Source: Gordionus sp. m RMFG-2023 (Eukaryota; Nematomorpha; Gordioida; Chordodea; Parachordodidae). From it: a stretch of DNA of 64,000 nucleotides. The notes beneath the pieces are model-generated. The model had not been told where the DNA came from and ran no database searches. It saw nothing but the letters and a program-made list of their open reading frames with translations. Of this stretch, positions 12,616 to 24,781 are shown piece by piece. Made by a program: the position numbers and the translations under genes. Location of the stretch: positions 46,415,561 to 46,479,560 of the forward strand of contig NC_088775.1 in NCBI RefSeq assembly GCF_954871325.1, written 5' to 3'. Positions within the stretch are counted from its first letter, which is position 1; each line of letters begins with the position of its first letter.

Positions 12616-14267
12616 CTAATGGGGCAAAATCTTCAAATGAATATGGTACAGTAAGCAAATGATTGTAAGCTATGATAAAATAGATCATTGAAGCATTATA
12701 ATCAAGTCAAATAGATATAAATTAAGTTTAAAAAAATGGATGTAAAGTATGCATGTGAATCTCTATGAAACTTTAATAGTTAAAAATTATATTTTACATT
12801 TTATATTGTTTAAATATTAATTGAAATTTATTTCAAATAACAAAAAAAAATTTCCTCTTTAACGCGTTTAAGTTTCCTGTGTTTCGATAGTGGAACAACA
12901 ATTTTCTATAAAACTAAGAAATTTTTAAAAAAAGCCAAATTAACATTTCTCATTCATTCACATAATAATTTTTTTCGGCTTGAACTCGGGTCGAAGTCGA
13001 AAAAAACGACCCAAGCATTGAGTCGAAGTCGAATAAAATGACCCGAGCTTTGGGTCGGGGTCGTGACTCGCGGCGTTTTAACAACACTAGGGTTAAGGCA
13101 ATGATTAATGTTTATTTCATAATAAATTTCCCAAAACCAAAAAAAGGCAGGTTTTTACTTTATGAAATGCAATATTAAAAGTTTTAAGAAGATAGAATGA
13201 TAATTTATTGTCATAATTATAATATTAAATATATAATTTCGCATATAAACAAGCATTTGTTTATAAAAGGATTGAATTGTCAAGGTTATAGCATGAAAAA
13301 AATTATTTTGAGTCATGGGGATATAACACATTAATATGGGTCAAAATTTAGAAACGTATCTAGTTCTAATAACGTACTGATTCTAGGCATTGTCTCGAAC
13401 AATGCTAGGCAATGTTTAGATACTTCATTTACAATTTTAATTTATCAGGATGGAATGCTTTATTTACCTTGCGTGCCACATTCTTATGAATAAAGATTCC
13501 ATACAAACTTAGATCATTCACCAAAAACAATTTACATTCGATAAAGATCCAATTATTATATTTCTTTGAGAAATAGTATTGTTTTTTTTGGTAAACTATT
13601 AATAAAGATTTTTTCTTGGTCCATCATTTAACTAAAAAAGTATAGTTACAGTATAAAAATTAAAATGCCTTTATAAAATTTATAATTTAAAGAATGAATC
13701 AGTTGCAGGTAGATAGATAAAGATTTTTGGTATTATTTCTTAATTTTTGAGTCAAATGAAAAAGATTTGATCTGTAATTTCCCCTGATAATTTATTGAAA
13801 ACTGCATATATCCCTGAATGCTGTAATATTTTGACGCCTTTTAAGACTAGAGAAACAGGTTTGATGGGATCAATTAATATATTAACATTGTCTCTGATCG
13901 TTTCTTTGAAGGTGGAGTTTTCAGCTATGGCTTAATGATTTATTCCTTCTTCATGTAAATCAAGAATTTTCTCCTAAAAAAATTAATTTAATTCGAGTTC
14001 CACGCGACATATAAAATTAAAATTTAAAAATAATTGTGAAAAACTAAGGTTTAACTATGTTTTGCAGATATTTAAAAGCAGAAGATCTTTCATTCATTCT
14101 GACATTAGTTATGACCATTTAAAAGAAGACATTAAAAAACGACGTTATTTTTTAATTAAGATATTTTCCTATAAATTGTCATAACTTTTAAATTAGTTAT
14201 CCAAAATAAATTATTAAATCATCATTGGAATCTTAAGACTAACCTTAAATTACGATAGTAAAATCAT
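12616..14267. other. AT-rich DNA with a TCGAAGTCG patch
   Basis: No gene recognised. 12975-13080 has alternating GGGTCGAAGTCG and CGACCC words in A-rich spacers, reminiscent of the GC-array elements but without clear ends. Confidence 0.3.
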
Positions 14268-15485
14268 TTTTGTCAACGATGCAATATTTCATGATTCTGT
14301 AATTGATAAATACATACTAAAAATAATAATTTCAATATTAAACATTGTCTCAGATCCTAATATTAAGATATATATCACACCCTTTAGGATTAGGGGTACT
14401 CTTAGTTCTTCTAAGAGTAGAGACAGCCAGTCAATATTAGAGATAAAAATACTTAGTTTTTTCAATTTTAATCTTATTCAGTATTTTAAGTAATAATACC
14501 AATAACTATCCCAATTAACATTTGTATCACCTGAACGCTGCTTCTCTAAGTTCATGGCGCACCTCATATATTTGATTCTAATCGATTAATGCATACTATT
14601 CTCATTTTAGAAAAGTTAATTCATACCCAAAATCATCAAGTTCAATATTTTACCTATCACACAATAATGATAACTTTATAAATTCAATTCAACCTATTAA
14701 TTCTCCCATTTTTTAATCAAATAATAATAACAATTCTTTAGCAATTAAAAATTTGATTTAAGAGATGTTAATAAAAATAGAGTTCAACCAATTATCAAAA
14801 TATGCCAAACAATTCAGAACAGATTTGGTGATCCTAAATTTATCTATAATCAATAATTATTAGCCAGACCATTTAGACAATGTTTGTGTAAAGGATATTT
14901 ATACAATTTAAACTAACATCTTAAATATAATATCTAAGGATTGAAAAATAATTTTTCCTATACCACCTGCATCTATAACTTCAGAGTTTATAACAAGCTC
15001 ACTCTCAATAGAAACTACTAACAACACATCATCTTTGAAAAAAACAACATTTACATGCACTATATATAATTAATTATTCTGATCCCATCTATAACAAAAC
15101 CCTTAAATACCAACATATTAGCAAATAACACAACACCAATGTTTTTTGTCTAAGACTCAAATTAACAAACTTCTAAGGTATTAAACCACCTTCTCATCAT
15201 AAGTATGAAAGGAATCTGCCCATCCTGTCACAAACTTATTAATATAAAAAAAGATGATCTTCTATACAAACATGGCCCTCAAAAGCCCTCCCTGCTCAGG
15301 TTCTAATATACTTTGCACAAAACCAATAGAACCCCCAATTAATACCAAATATACACGTAAATAATGAATCACTAGGAGAATTTATCTTTATAAAAAAAAT
15401 ACCAACAATAAAACACATCTCATCTAGTGTTAATTACCAGATCACTGACCACCTTATTAAATTATTTGATAATATTAACAAAGAT

Positions 15486-15842
15486 TTGTCAAATTTAAAT
15501 CATAATCCCTTCACATTCCCTTTCAAATGCCTCTCAATCCCAAAAGATAACAAATCTATCTCATTACCTAACCTAATAAAAGACAGACTCAATTTGGAAA
15601 ATTTAATACAATTAAAATACATTAAAAATCCCAATAATTCTAATGAAAGTTTCAGTAATACCTGCAACAAAATATCCAAAAAAATAAATGAAGGCGACAT
15701 ATGCAGTGCACAAAAATTAATCTCTTCAAAAACAAAACTTGCCCCATTTAACGACGAGACCCTTGACAACCTAAAATCACTTCATCCACATTCCTCTTAC
15801 ACTAGCTTACCAAACCCACCGCTCAATATCCCTCTTTCATAA
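15486..15842 (+). pseudogene. LINE copy B, N-terminal coding fragment
   Basis: 118 open codons between the zinc finger and RT (from SNLNHNPFTFPFKCL to NPPLNIPLS). Collinear with 1553-1941 of copy A but without copy A's small tandem duplication, so this is the better preserved form. Confidence 0.65.
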
Positions 15843-16482
15843 TCATAAACCAAGATATTTGCGAAAATATAAGAGAATTTATTAAATTTTCAGCAGCAAG
15901 CCTGGATGGTTATAGACCATCTTACTTCCAAACATTTCTAAAATCATATAATTCCAATAATTTTTTTAATTCACTTACCTTAATAATATAACTATACTAA
16001 AGATATTCCCACATTAGCTTATCAAATTATATTTAGTGCTAACTTGATTGCTTTCGAAAAACCTAATTGAGGCATCCGCCCAATAGCAATCGGTTCACTT
16101 TTCAGACGCCTGATAGCTAAAATTTTTTCAAAAAAAATATAATCCGATACTCAGTCTCTGCTTGGCAAATATGAATTAGGATGCAGGACTAAAGGAGGAG
16201 TAGATATAGCCTCTCACTGCCTAGAATCTACCTTCAACATCCATCGATAAACTCTGTTTTATGTAAAATCGATTTTAAGAATGCCTTCAATACAATTTCA
16301 CGTTCCTCGGCACTCGAATCTTTTTACGATAATTTTTCAATACTCGTGCTTCGTAGACATCTGCTATAACAATAGCACTCCCCTCATTTTTACTGGTAGC
16401 GTTATATATTCCTAAGAGTGAGTACAACAGGACGACCCCCTCGGCCCTATTCTTTTCTGCTTAATGATGAAGACCTAAACCT

Positions 16483-16948
16483 ATGGTACTAGATGATGGC
16501 ACATTTTGCTGTAATTCACATCAGATAAGCAAAGCTCTTAGCCACCTCGAAACAGAATGCACTAAAATCGGTTTACAATTAAACAAAACCAAAACAGAAA
16601 TATGCTCCCTCAACCCCGTGATACCCTTTGATTTATTTAAAAACTACTCTATCATCGAAAAAGATTATATCCAACTCTTGGGCCCCCCATTACTTAATAA
16701 TAATATATCAGGAAAAATTATCGATAAAACTTTTTCTGAAATGCAAACCCTTGAAAAGTTCATCAACCATATTCCATCGCAGTGTTTATATTTACCTAAA
16801 ATCTCGCATCATTTCCACTAATCCTCCTCTTTCAGCCTCAAAATTTTTCAATCAACATAATATCCGCTTAAAAACCTTTATAGAAAGGATCCTCAACCTT
16901 TTATTATCGGACTTTAATTGGCACCTTGCCAATTACCTGCTAAACTAG
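16483..16948 (+). pseudogene. LINE copy B, RT active-site fragment
   Basis: Opens MVLDDGTFCCNSHQISKAL, the xLDDG active-site box. It continues LETECTKIGLQLNKTKTEI, the downstream RT helix with its conserved LNxxKTE. A frameshift immediately upstream separates it from the Trp-Tyr that normally precedes LDDG, and another near 16.69 kb shifts the thumb region. Confidence 0.75.
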
Positions 16949-17149
16949 CTGGTATCGACCTGATTCCCTTAGAACCATTATCCCTATCTTTATTAATCTC
17001 AAATCGCCTATCCATCAATTCAGGGATCTAATCATTCATAACTCCCAATGAGGATCATCTAACAGCAGCAATCGAACGATAGAATCAACTTACCCCAGAC
17101 GTTTTAACATTTCCAACCGAAATTTCTACAAATCTATTATCGAACCCCT

Positions 17150-17523
17150 AATAAAGAAACTACAAAACGACATACAACTATTACGATCCAACGATAAATA
17201 TGGCGGGTATGAATGGCTCGAAGCACTTCCAAGCCAAACCTTAGATAATAGCTTAACCAATGACCAACTGAGAGTTGCTATAGGATTTAGATTTGGATGC
17301 TCGCTTACAGAACCAGACACTTGCCACCAATGCAACTCCCGTTCAACCTAAAGCCCGACACGGCCTAAACTGCACCCGCAGCCAAAGTCGCCATCTCCGG
17401 CATAAAGCAATTAATAAAATCATCCATAGCGCTTTTAATAAGGCTAAAATACCCAGCATCCTCGAACCAACCAACCTTTCATCACAGGACGGCCTCACCG
17501 ACGGTTTAACCTGTACCCCCTGA
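17150..17523 (+). pseudogene. LINE copy B, C-terminal zinc-finger/endonuclease fragment
   Basis: GGYEWLEALP...NDQLRVAIGFRFGC, then TCHQCN, then RHLRHKAINKIIHSAFNKAK and ILEPTNLSSQDGLTDGLTCTP. Aligns along its length with the better preserved copy C at 55.03-55.54 kb. The expected RPDG of the endonuclease reads LTDG here, so the catalytic Pro-Asp pair is damaged. Confidence 0.7.
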
Positions 17524-17560
17524 TCCAACGAAAAATCCCTTAATTGAGAAGCAACCTGTG

Positions 17561-18288
17561 TCTCCTCCTTCCCTTCATCAATTAATTCAAACCCTCTTAC
17601 TTGCGGGGAAAATAAAAAAATTAATAAATATTCAAAATTAAATAACTTTATATTTCAGCCAATAGTCATCTCAACTAATAGCAATTTTTCCCAGTCTACA
17701 TATTTTTTTTAAAAATTTGATCGTGAAAATTTTTTAATATAACAAAAGAAAATCGCCAATCCATATTTCTTAAACAAAAACTTCAACTAGAAATTTTTAA
17801 ACACAATTATACTTGTTTTTTAGGTACATATTCATTATTAAATTAAGCTCTTTTTAGATTCTTCGATACTTATAATATATATATATTTATTTTTATTTAG
17901 TAATTTTATATATTTTTATATACTGTTTTAATATTTCAGTGTTTTATCATTTTAATAAGAAATAAAAATTAAAAATTAAAAAAAAATATATAACTAAATA
18001 TAAAACTTTGTATGAAAAGATTGGTAAAAAAGACAAAATGTAAAACCGGCATTATTTTTGGTTCTGGGTAATTAAGGGCTATTTTTAAATTTGAAACTAT
18101 GTTTTGTCCGAATTAAAGTATGTGAAGAATACCTACTAAAAATGGCAAACAATTTTTATTATTAACTTAAGTGTATTTTTTAAATTTATATGAAAAATTT
18201 ATATAAATTAAATTATTTCAACATTTCTAGGCAAAATTGTTTGAATTCCACAATATGGGTAGGCAATTCCATGTCAAATTTATTAGGA
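17561..18288. other. AT-rich DNA without recognisable features
   Basis: Only A/T-rich sequence and a short (AT)n tract near 17875; no coding signal. Confidence 0.35.
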
Positions 18289-20170
18289 TTAGACCGGCCC
18301 TTTTAAAAATTGTTAAAATTTCTGGAATTATTTAGATATGTAAAAAATGAGAAAGCCGTTTATTTAACTCGCTAGCACACTTGGTTCCCGAGATACAGGG
18401 CCTCAAAGGTGAGAAAAATAATGTAAAAAATGAGAAAGCCGTTTATTTAACTCGCTAGCACACTTGGTTCCCGAGATACAGGGCCTCAAAGGTGAGAAAA
18501 ATAGACTTTTGAATCTGTAAAATTTTTAAAATTATCTCAAAAACAATTTGTAAAGATCTATCGAAAGCTTTACTCGTGTTTTTAATCTATAAGGAGAATT
18601 GGTTTTTAAAAATAAATTTGCCCTTTATTTAAATACCTTTTATAAATATACGATGTGATAATCTTGGCTACGGTATCGGCTCTTCCAAAATATTAATTTT
18701 TTTATCAAAAATTGAAATTTTTATTTGCATAAAATAGATGGGGCTATAAAACGGATTATGGTTAAAATGTTTTTGCTAACTTACTAATTTCCGAATATTT
18801 ATACTTTTTATACTAAATAATATTTAGAATTTCTATTACAAGTACCAATTAAATTGAGGGGCAGTAGGGGCAAATACCCTAAACATCTTAATAATGTATC
18901 AAATTTCAATAATAAATGTTTTGTATAATTTTCTATTATTCATTTTTATAAATGGTACAGAAATGTAGATAGCTAATCAAATTCATTCCATAATTTAAGA
19001 TATATATTGAAACAAAATATAGTTAGGTATAAATAATTATATATATATATTTAAGCAAATAAATTAAAAAGATGAATAATTTTATTTGTTTCATCTTTAT
19101 ATAACAATGTTAGTCCGGTAGCAGTTGAAGGATGGGTCACATCTAAAATTTGTGCCTTACGTATACCAATTTCAATCGAGGAGGAATAAGTATAAGAATC
19201 TTAGGGTTTTAGAGAATGCAAAAAACCTAATAAGACCTCTTTTTCGAATTTTTTTTCGAAAACAGGCATTATCATAGATATATGCTATCTATATACATTA
19301 ATTTTTTTCATATATTAAATTCGCCTTAATATTCGAGTGAAGTGTTATATTTAATATTTTCGTTATATTGAAATTGAATAAAATTAAACTTCAATTTTAT
19401 CTTGAGAAATTAAATAAAAGTATGAATTTTGTGTTCCTGGTATGATACGCGCTTTATTGAATCTTTCTTCTAGAAATATTTGAGTTTTCCAGCATATTTA
19501 TAATATAAATTAATAAACCTTTAATATTTTCTTTAAGGTAAAAAACTCTTTAGGAAGTTATTTATCCTGAAACAGACCTTTGTAAACTAGCCCAGGCCAC
19601 TAAAAGTTTGATTGTATCTCCGACTCTGTTACAAGCCGATTTGCAATGAGACATACCAATGCCTCAGCTTTCATTCAGAAATCATCTTCATGGTGGCAAA
19701 GATTGATTAAATTTTGTGATTCTTATATGGTGATTCTGCTCCATCTCAAAGTATAAGAATTTTTTTAGGCGGCTTTGAAATTTTTCTATGAACTAAATAT
19801 TTTTGGAATAAATGAACGGCAATTGTATTATGAATGATAAATTCTGATATTATTAAGTAACTTAAATGATTTAAATTATTAGGTGTCTTGTGATAAATTA
19901 CAAAAGGTTGAATGGTAACTTGCCCCACAGATATCAGTAAAGTCTGCCTAAATGATATGTTGTCTTTCAATATTTCATTTTAATAGAATTCATGCCTTAA
20001 AAAGTTTTTGATATAAGCAATTTAAAAATTTAACAGATGCAAAATTTGTCATTTTTTACTTTGAGGCTCTGTATCTCAGGAACCAGTTGTGATAAAGTGT
20101 TAAAATAAACGGCTTTCTTTACCTATCTAAATAATTCGAGAAATTTTAACAATTTTTAATGGGTCAGATG
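18289..20170. mobile_element. Foldback/long-TIR element candidate (about 1.9 kb)
   Basis: The left arm (from about 18289) and the reverse complement of the right arm (to about 20170) share AAAAATTGTTAAAATTTCT, GAATTATTTAGAT, GAAAGCCGTTTATTT, TGGTTCC(C/T)GAGATACAG and GCCTCAAAG in the same order over roughly 130-200 bp. The arms are diverged (roughly 80-85% by eye). The interior has no transposase I recognise, only short chance ORFs. End points and target duplication are not resolved. Confidence 0.6.
18338..18503. repeat. Perfect 83-bp tandem duplication
   Basis: 18338-18420 and 18421-18503 are identical. It sits inside the left arm of the foldback element; the right arm has a single copy. 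Confidence 0.95.
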
Positions 20171-21789
20171 TGACTTTATTGATCTATTTAATGAAATAAT
20201 CCGGATACTCTCTACATGTTGGAAAATGTTTCCGGTTAAATAGGATATTTTAGATATAAAAATCGCGCTTACTGAATAATTTAAAATTGAGAGATACCTA
20301 ATCCCAATGATTTTCATATCCCAATAGGACATATACAATCATTATTTTATAAACGAGAAGAGTGGCTCTTAGTTAAAAAACTGCCAAGGTGCGGCAAGTC
20401 TAGGGTTCAAAACTAAACTTGAGGGAATATCAGGTTAAATTTTTTTATTGGCCGTATAAAAATATTTAAGTGCCCCCTAATTTCACTAAAACACAGAAAT
20501 AGGCTAGTTAATCTATATTTAAATAAAAAAAATTGTGTTGTTTTTAACCGTGCCCTATTAATTTTGACAAAGAAATATTAAATTCAAAATAGGTTTCTAC
20601 TTTCCAGCATCAATGGGTATATTGTCAGAGGTCAAAAATGCGAAAGTTAACATTTTTCGGAATGTATAAAAAAATCTTTAATGGAGATAAAAGACGAATA
20701 ATGCTATGGTGTCATTTTACAGCCCTATCGAAACCCTTTTAGATAACATTAAGATGTAATGGATATTTTATTCCTTGTACAAATGTTGACAAGGAAATTT
20801 GAGTGTTATAAAAAATAATTAAAAATCTATACAGTTGGTTGTATCTTATCTATAAATATATAATGTTTTAAATTAAAACAATCAAATTTTTTTTCAGCAT
20901 TTACGAATATTTTTCTTAGCAATAGATGGCGGTACTTTTCTAAAAAAATATTATTAAAAAACTTATAACATAAAATAAATGGTAAATAATAAAACTATTT
21001 TCAATTTAATTTTTTATAACTTATTTTAAAAATTTATAAGAAAAAAAGGATTGTTTTGCTAGTATTAAAAAGAAATAATACTATTTCAGGGCATTAATTC
21101 TGCTAAATCTCATGGCGTATAGAAAAAATGACACATAATTATACAAAAAACCATTCTCTTTTAGGAGATCATCTAATTTTAAGAAAATATTCACATTTAA
21201 AAAGAAATTTCTATAACTAAAAATCCCTCGATACATGTCAAAATTTATATAGGAAATGGAAATTTAAATGGGTAGGCAGAGCTATATAAAATGACTATTA
21301 GTTTTTATTTTTAGCTATATTATTTTAGCTTATCTCATTTTTTTTTAAATCAGATTTTAAAAAACAACGTTATTTATGAAGTTTTTGACCCGTGATATCT
21401 CAGGACCGAAAACATTTTGGATTAAAACGCCTTAATATTTACGAATTTTCTCGGTCATGGGCCTTTATATTGAGCCAAATTAGTAGACATATAACCATTA
21501 CCCAACTATTCTTAGAACATATTAATACTAGGAGCCCAAAATTTTGGATTTAATGTATTATGTTATTATATTACTATTAAAAATATTTATTAAAATTGAA
21601 AGGATCGGGTTTAATGATCTATCAACATTACCATTATTAATAGTATAAATAATAAATTATCAATGAAATGAAATGAAATGTAAAATATGACAGGTAAATA
21701 AAAACTTTTAGTTTTTGTTTGTCTTATAATTTTTTTTATTGCATGTTTATTACAAATTGAAAATAATTGAATTAGACTATGTAAAAAAA
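20171..21789. other. AT-rich DNA, weak foldback-family relic
   Basis: No gene recognised. 21385-21470 (GACCCGTGATATCTCAGGACC ... CGGTCATGGGCC) resembles the arms of the 18.3-20.2 kb element and may be a solo relic. A short (TGAAA)n run lies near 21661. Confidence 0.3.
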
Positions 21790-22193
21790 AGGTTAATGAT
21801 GCTTACTACCAAGTGAATGTATGGAAATATTTTAAATACCAATCTAATTTGCTAAATACCGACCAAAATATATTAAAATGTAATAAGACCCTTATTATTT
21901 AATATATTAATACGGAATCACGTGGTCGAGTCCGGCCTTCTATATATCATCCCCCCAAGGATGGAACCACCAAGTTAGAATAAGAAAAAAAACATGATCA
22001 TTCCCGGGATTCGAACCCGGGAGCATAGGATAAGTAAGCCAAGCTCTTGCCTACTAGGCCATAGAGGCTTTCCAAAAATCACGATTTTTCAAATATATAT
22101 TATAAATATATTTGGTAGTGCCTATCCAAATGAAAAATGAACAAAATTCAAATTTGATAGATGGTACCTTAAGGTACCAAGCATCATTAACCT
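21790..22193 (-). mobile_element. 404-bp TIR element with an internal tRNA-like core
   Basis: The ends are a perfect 15-bp inverted repeat, AGGTTAATGATGCTT, extending to 19 of 21 bases. The element sits in A-runs on both sides (possible poly-A target duplication). Just inside the right end is the 16-bp perfect palindrome GGTACCTTAAGGTACC (22163-22178). The interior holds a tRNA-like promoter core on the minus strand, listed separately. No ORF. It could be a MITE that captured a tRNA gene or a tRNA-SINE with unusual ends. Confidence 0.75.
21997..22068 (-). other. tRNA-derived pol III promoter core (not a functional tRNA)
   Basis: On the minus strand an A box TGGCCTAGTAGG (22061-22050) and a B box GGTTCGAATCC (22017-22007) lie at exactly tRNA spacing, with a perfect T stem (CCGGG/CCCGG). 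By canonical numbering the anticodon loop is TTACTTA (anticodon ACU). The acceptor arms (GCCTCTA and GAATGAT) do not pair and the anticodon stem has two mismatches, so it should not make a working tRNA but could still recruit TFIIIC. Confidence 0.7.
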
Positions 22194-22757
22194 AAAAAAA
22201 AAGGATGCAATTTTTGTGATATTTTTAAAGATACTATGTTGAAATAATTGATTCGATTCATTAAGCTTCGAAATAAATTCACCTATGATATGATTACAGA
22301 CGTTTTAAATAAATTACATGATATATTTATTTATCTTTAATAAATTTAATTAAAAGTGGGTTTTAATGCCCATCATTCGGGTAAAACAGCTATTTATTTA
22401 AGAATTATTATTTTATGGGAAATATCTAATCTGATAATTAAAAAGAACTAACAGTAATTTTTTGATGATTTTATAATAAATTTAATTTCACAAACAGTAG
22501 CAAGATATTCATGCCTGCCTGACTGACAATAGAATATTACGGAGGATTTTCTATTACCTTCTCTCTAGAAAAATTTTTTGTTTGAAGCATATAGAATTAG
22601 TTTTTAAAAAATATATGATATTAATTAATAAATAAAATTGGGGGAAAAGGTGTCCTTTAAACTTTATGTTCTTTTAATTTATATGTTCCTAAAGAGGATA
22701 TTATTTAAAAATTAAATTTTTTTAACACATAAGATGTCAGAAGGTATGAATAAAAAT
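22194..22757. other. AT-rich DNA without recognisable features
   Basis: No coding or repeat signal seen. Confidence 0.35.
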
Positions 22758-23150
22758 TAGAGATCTGCAAAGTTAGGCCCGACCCGTACCCGGCCCGAAA
22801 ATAATCGGGTTCGGGCCGGGCCTAATATTTTTTAAAAAAATTTGGGCCGGGTCGGGTCTGACCTTGGAATTTTTTTTAAATATATCTAAATTTCTCAATT
22901 TTATATTGTATTTTTTATGTAAAATAAAAATATTTGATTTTATTTATTGGAATGAGTAATTATAAAAATTATTTAAATAAATTCGGGCCGGACTGGGCCG
23001 GTAAATTTTTTTAAAAAAAATTTCGGGTTCGGACCGGGCCGGCAAAACATTTTTTAAAAAATTTTGGGTTCGGGCCGGGCCGGCAAAACTTTTTTAAAAA
23101 AATTTCGGGTCGGACCGGGCTGGAAAAATTAGGCCCGATGCAGATCACTA
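22758..23150. mobile_element. GC-array hAT MITE (393 bp)
   Basis: Ends TAGAGATCTGCA and, inverted, TAGTGATCTGCA. 8-bp target duplication ATAAAAAT / ATAAGAAT (one mismatch). The subterminal regions hold repeated TTCGGGCCGGGCC-type words in poly-A/T spacers. No ORF. Near-identical in plan to 43837-44219 and 57020-57466. Confidence 0.85.
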
Positions 23151-24362
23151 ATAAGAATAATGGTTTCATTTAAATTTAAAAAAAAATTATTATAATATAA
23201 TCAATATTGTAAAATAGTAGGAAAGGGGGGAAGCCCGTTGAAAGAATAATAATGCAACAATGAATTTTTTAATGAGGTATTAGCAAATAATTTTAGATAA
23301 AAGAATCTATGATCAAAATAACTATAATTTATTCAAAAACAATAGCTCTCTCACTAACATAATTAGGTAGCTTATTTATAATAAATTGTAGTATTTTCAA
23401 AAAGAATAGAATATGCAAACAAGAGGTGAAAATTTTAATCAAAATAATTTCGTTTAAATTTTAATTTGGGATTTTATGGTAGTTATTAATAAATAATAAA
23501 TTTTGTGGGTGAGGTGTGGATGATTTTAGTTACAGGTGATATGTCAACTAAATTTCTAAAAATAAATTATACTTGTTTTAGAATATCAGGTCTATAAGCC
23601 GATGAAGTCTTTTCCATTAGAATAAATATAGCTGTAATAAAAATCACATCATCAAAATAATTTATTTTCGCGGTGGAGTCGGGTGACAAAATACGAGGAG
23701 TGCCAATTAGCAAACGTGGTTATGGAAGGGTATTGAAAAGAATCGTTCGGACAATCGCAATAAAATAATTATTAACATTTTACGAAGAGAGTTATCATGT
23801 TATAATGGCGATGCAAAGTTTTTTTTTCGAACGTGGAAATGGTGATAGGCATACCTGAGCCTATAAACTGCTAATCTAAAAACATTTAAATGATTTGAAA
23901 AATAGTATATTATACATTTACAAGACGGGTGAAAGTATGTAATTTAAAAGATAATATAATTAACAAAGACATCAATAAAAAATTATCAATTTAGTCATGC
24001 GGGGCCGACCCCTCAGCTTGACCGGAAGCAGCATTATTTGTAAAATGAGCCCGGTCCGTGGCCCGAAAAATATTTATGTTATATTTCCTTCCTATTCTTC
24101 CTTTTTCACCTAATCGAATATATAAATAATAAAATCAATTTAAAAAATAAGGATGAGGAAAGTAGTTTAAGGATGTTTTTCTCCGATTTTATAGCAGACA
24201 ATTTTTTATTAAAATAGTTTCATTATTTGTGAGAGTGTACCGATATCACTTTTTAGAGGCCGATCTAATATTAAATTGATATCAACCTATTACCGATCCG
24301 ATATCATATCTGATTTTTGTATTCTGTAAATACTAATCGTTTTAATTTTTAATGATTAAATT
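23151..24362. other. AT-rich DNA with a GC-rich relic
   Basis: No gene recognised. 24000-24065 (GGGGCCGACCCC ... GAGCCCGGTCCGTGGCCCG) may be a decayed end of a GC-array element. Confidence 0.3.
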
Positions 24363-24584
24363 TAGTGCTGCAAAATCGTTCCATTTGAGTCGATTTTCAA
24401 AAAGGCCAACTCACTATTTTATCTAAAAAATATTAGGCAAGCCTAAAGATTTTGCTCATAGGTGGCACAAAGGTTTGGACATCTAAGCGAAATCTCAAGG
24501 TTTAGGCAATATTTTTTTGCCTAAAATATTGAGTTAGCAGTTTTTAAAAACCGGCTCAATAAGCTAATTTGCATCTCTTCACTA
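24363..24584. mobile_element. Palindromic MITE, copy 1 (222 bp)
   Basis: Starts TAGTGCTGCAAAA and ends in the inverse of TAGTGAAGAGATGC; the two halves are loosely complementary. It shares the core GGCACAAAGGTTTGGACATCT with copies at 36.2 kb and 51.1 kb. No ORF; target duplication not clear. Confidence 0.6.
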
Positions 24585-24781
24585 AACACATCTAATCATC
24601 TGATATACTTTTTATTAGTATAGCATCTATAATTTAACTATGCCATAACATAAGTCATTTAAATATAATATAATGATCAGTTAAAGTTTATATTCATAAA
24701 CTAAATGTATATAAAATATTTTTATTGATAAATCACTTATTTATATAATAGCATTAGTCTATTTACATAATACAAATATAT

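Larger units (their letters stand above)
14268..17560 (+). mobile_element. LINE copy B: non-LTR retrotransposon, nearly full length, degraded
   Basis: Long single-ORF element: N-terminal zinc finger (MKGICPSCHKLINIKKDD from 15205), RT pieces (ASLDGYRPSYFQTFLK near 15.9 kb, CKIDFKNAFN near 16.27 kb, DDPLGPILF-like near 16.43 kb, LDDGTF near 16.49 kb), then GGYEWLEALPSQTLDN near 17.2 kb, a CxxC region near 17.32 kb and RHKAINKIIHSAFNKAKIP-SILEP near 17.4 kb. The last block corresponds to the zinc-finger/endonuclease end of copy C. Gene order (zinc finger, RT, C-terminal zinc finger and RPD...WD endonuclease) fits RLE-encoding clades (R2/NeSL/CRE type); clade is inference. Several frameshifts; inactive. 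Confidence 0.85.

Noticed and set aside
15500-15769. 89-codon minus-strand ORF
   Set aside because: Antisense shadow of the LINE coding fragment.
21997-22068. Functional tRNA gene on the minus strand
   Set aside because: A and B boxes and T stem are good, but the acceptor arms do not pair and the anticodon stem has mismatches, and it lies inside a repeat with a second copy.
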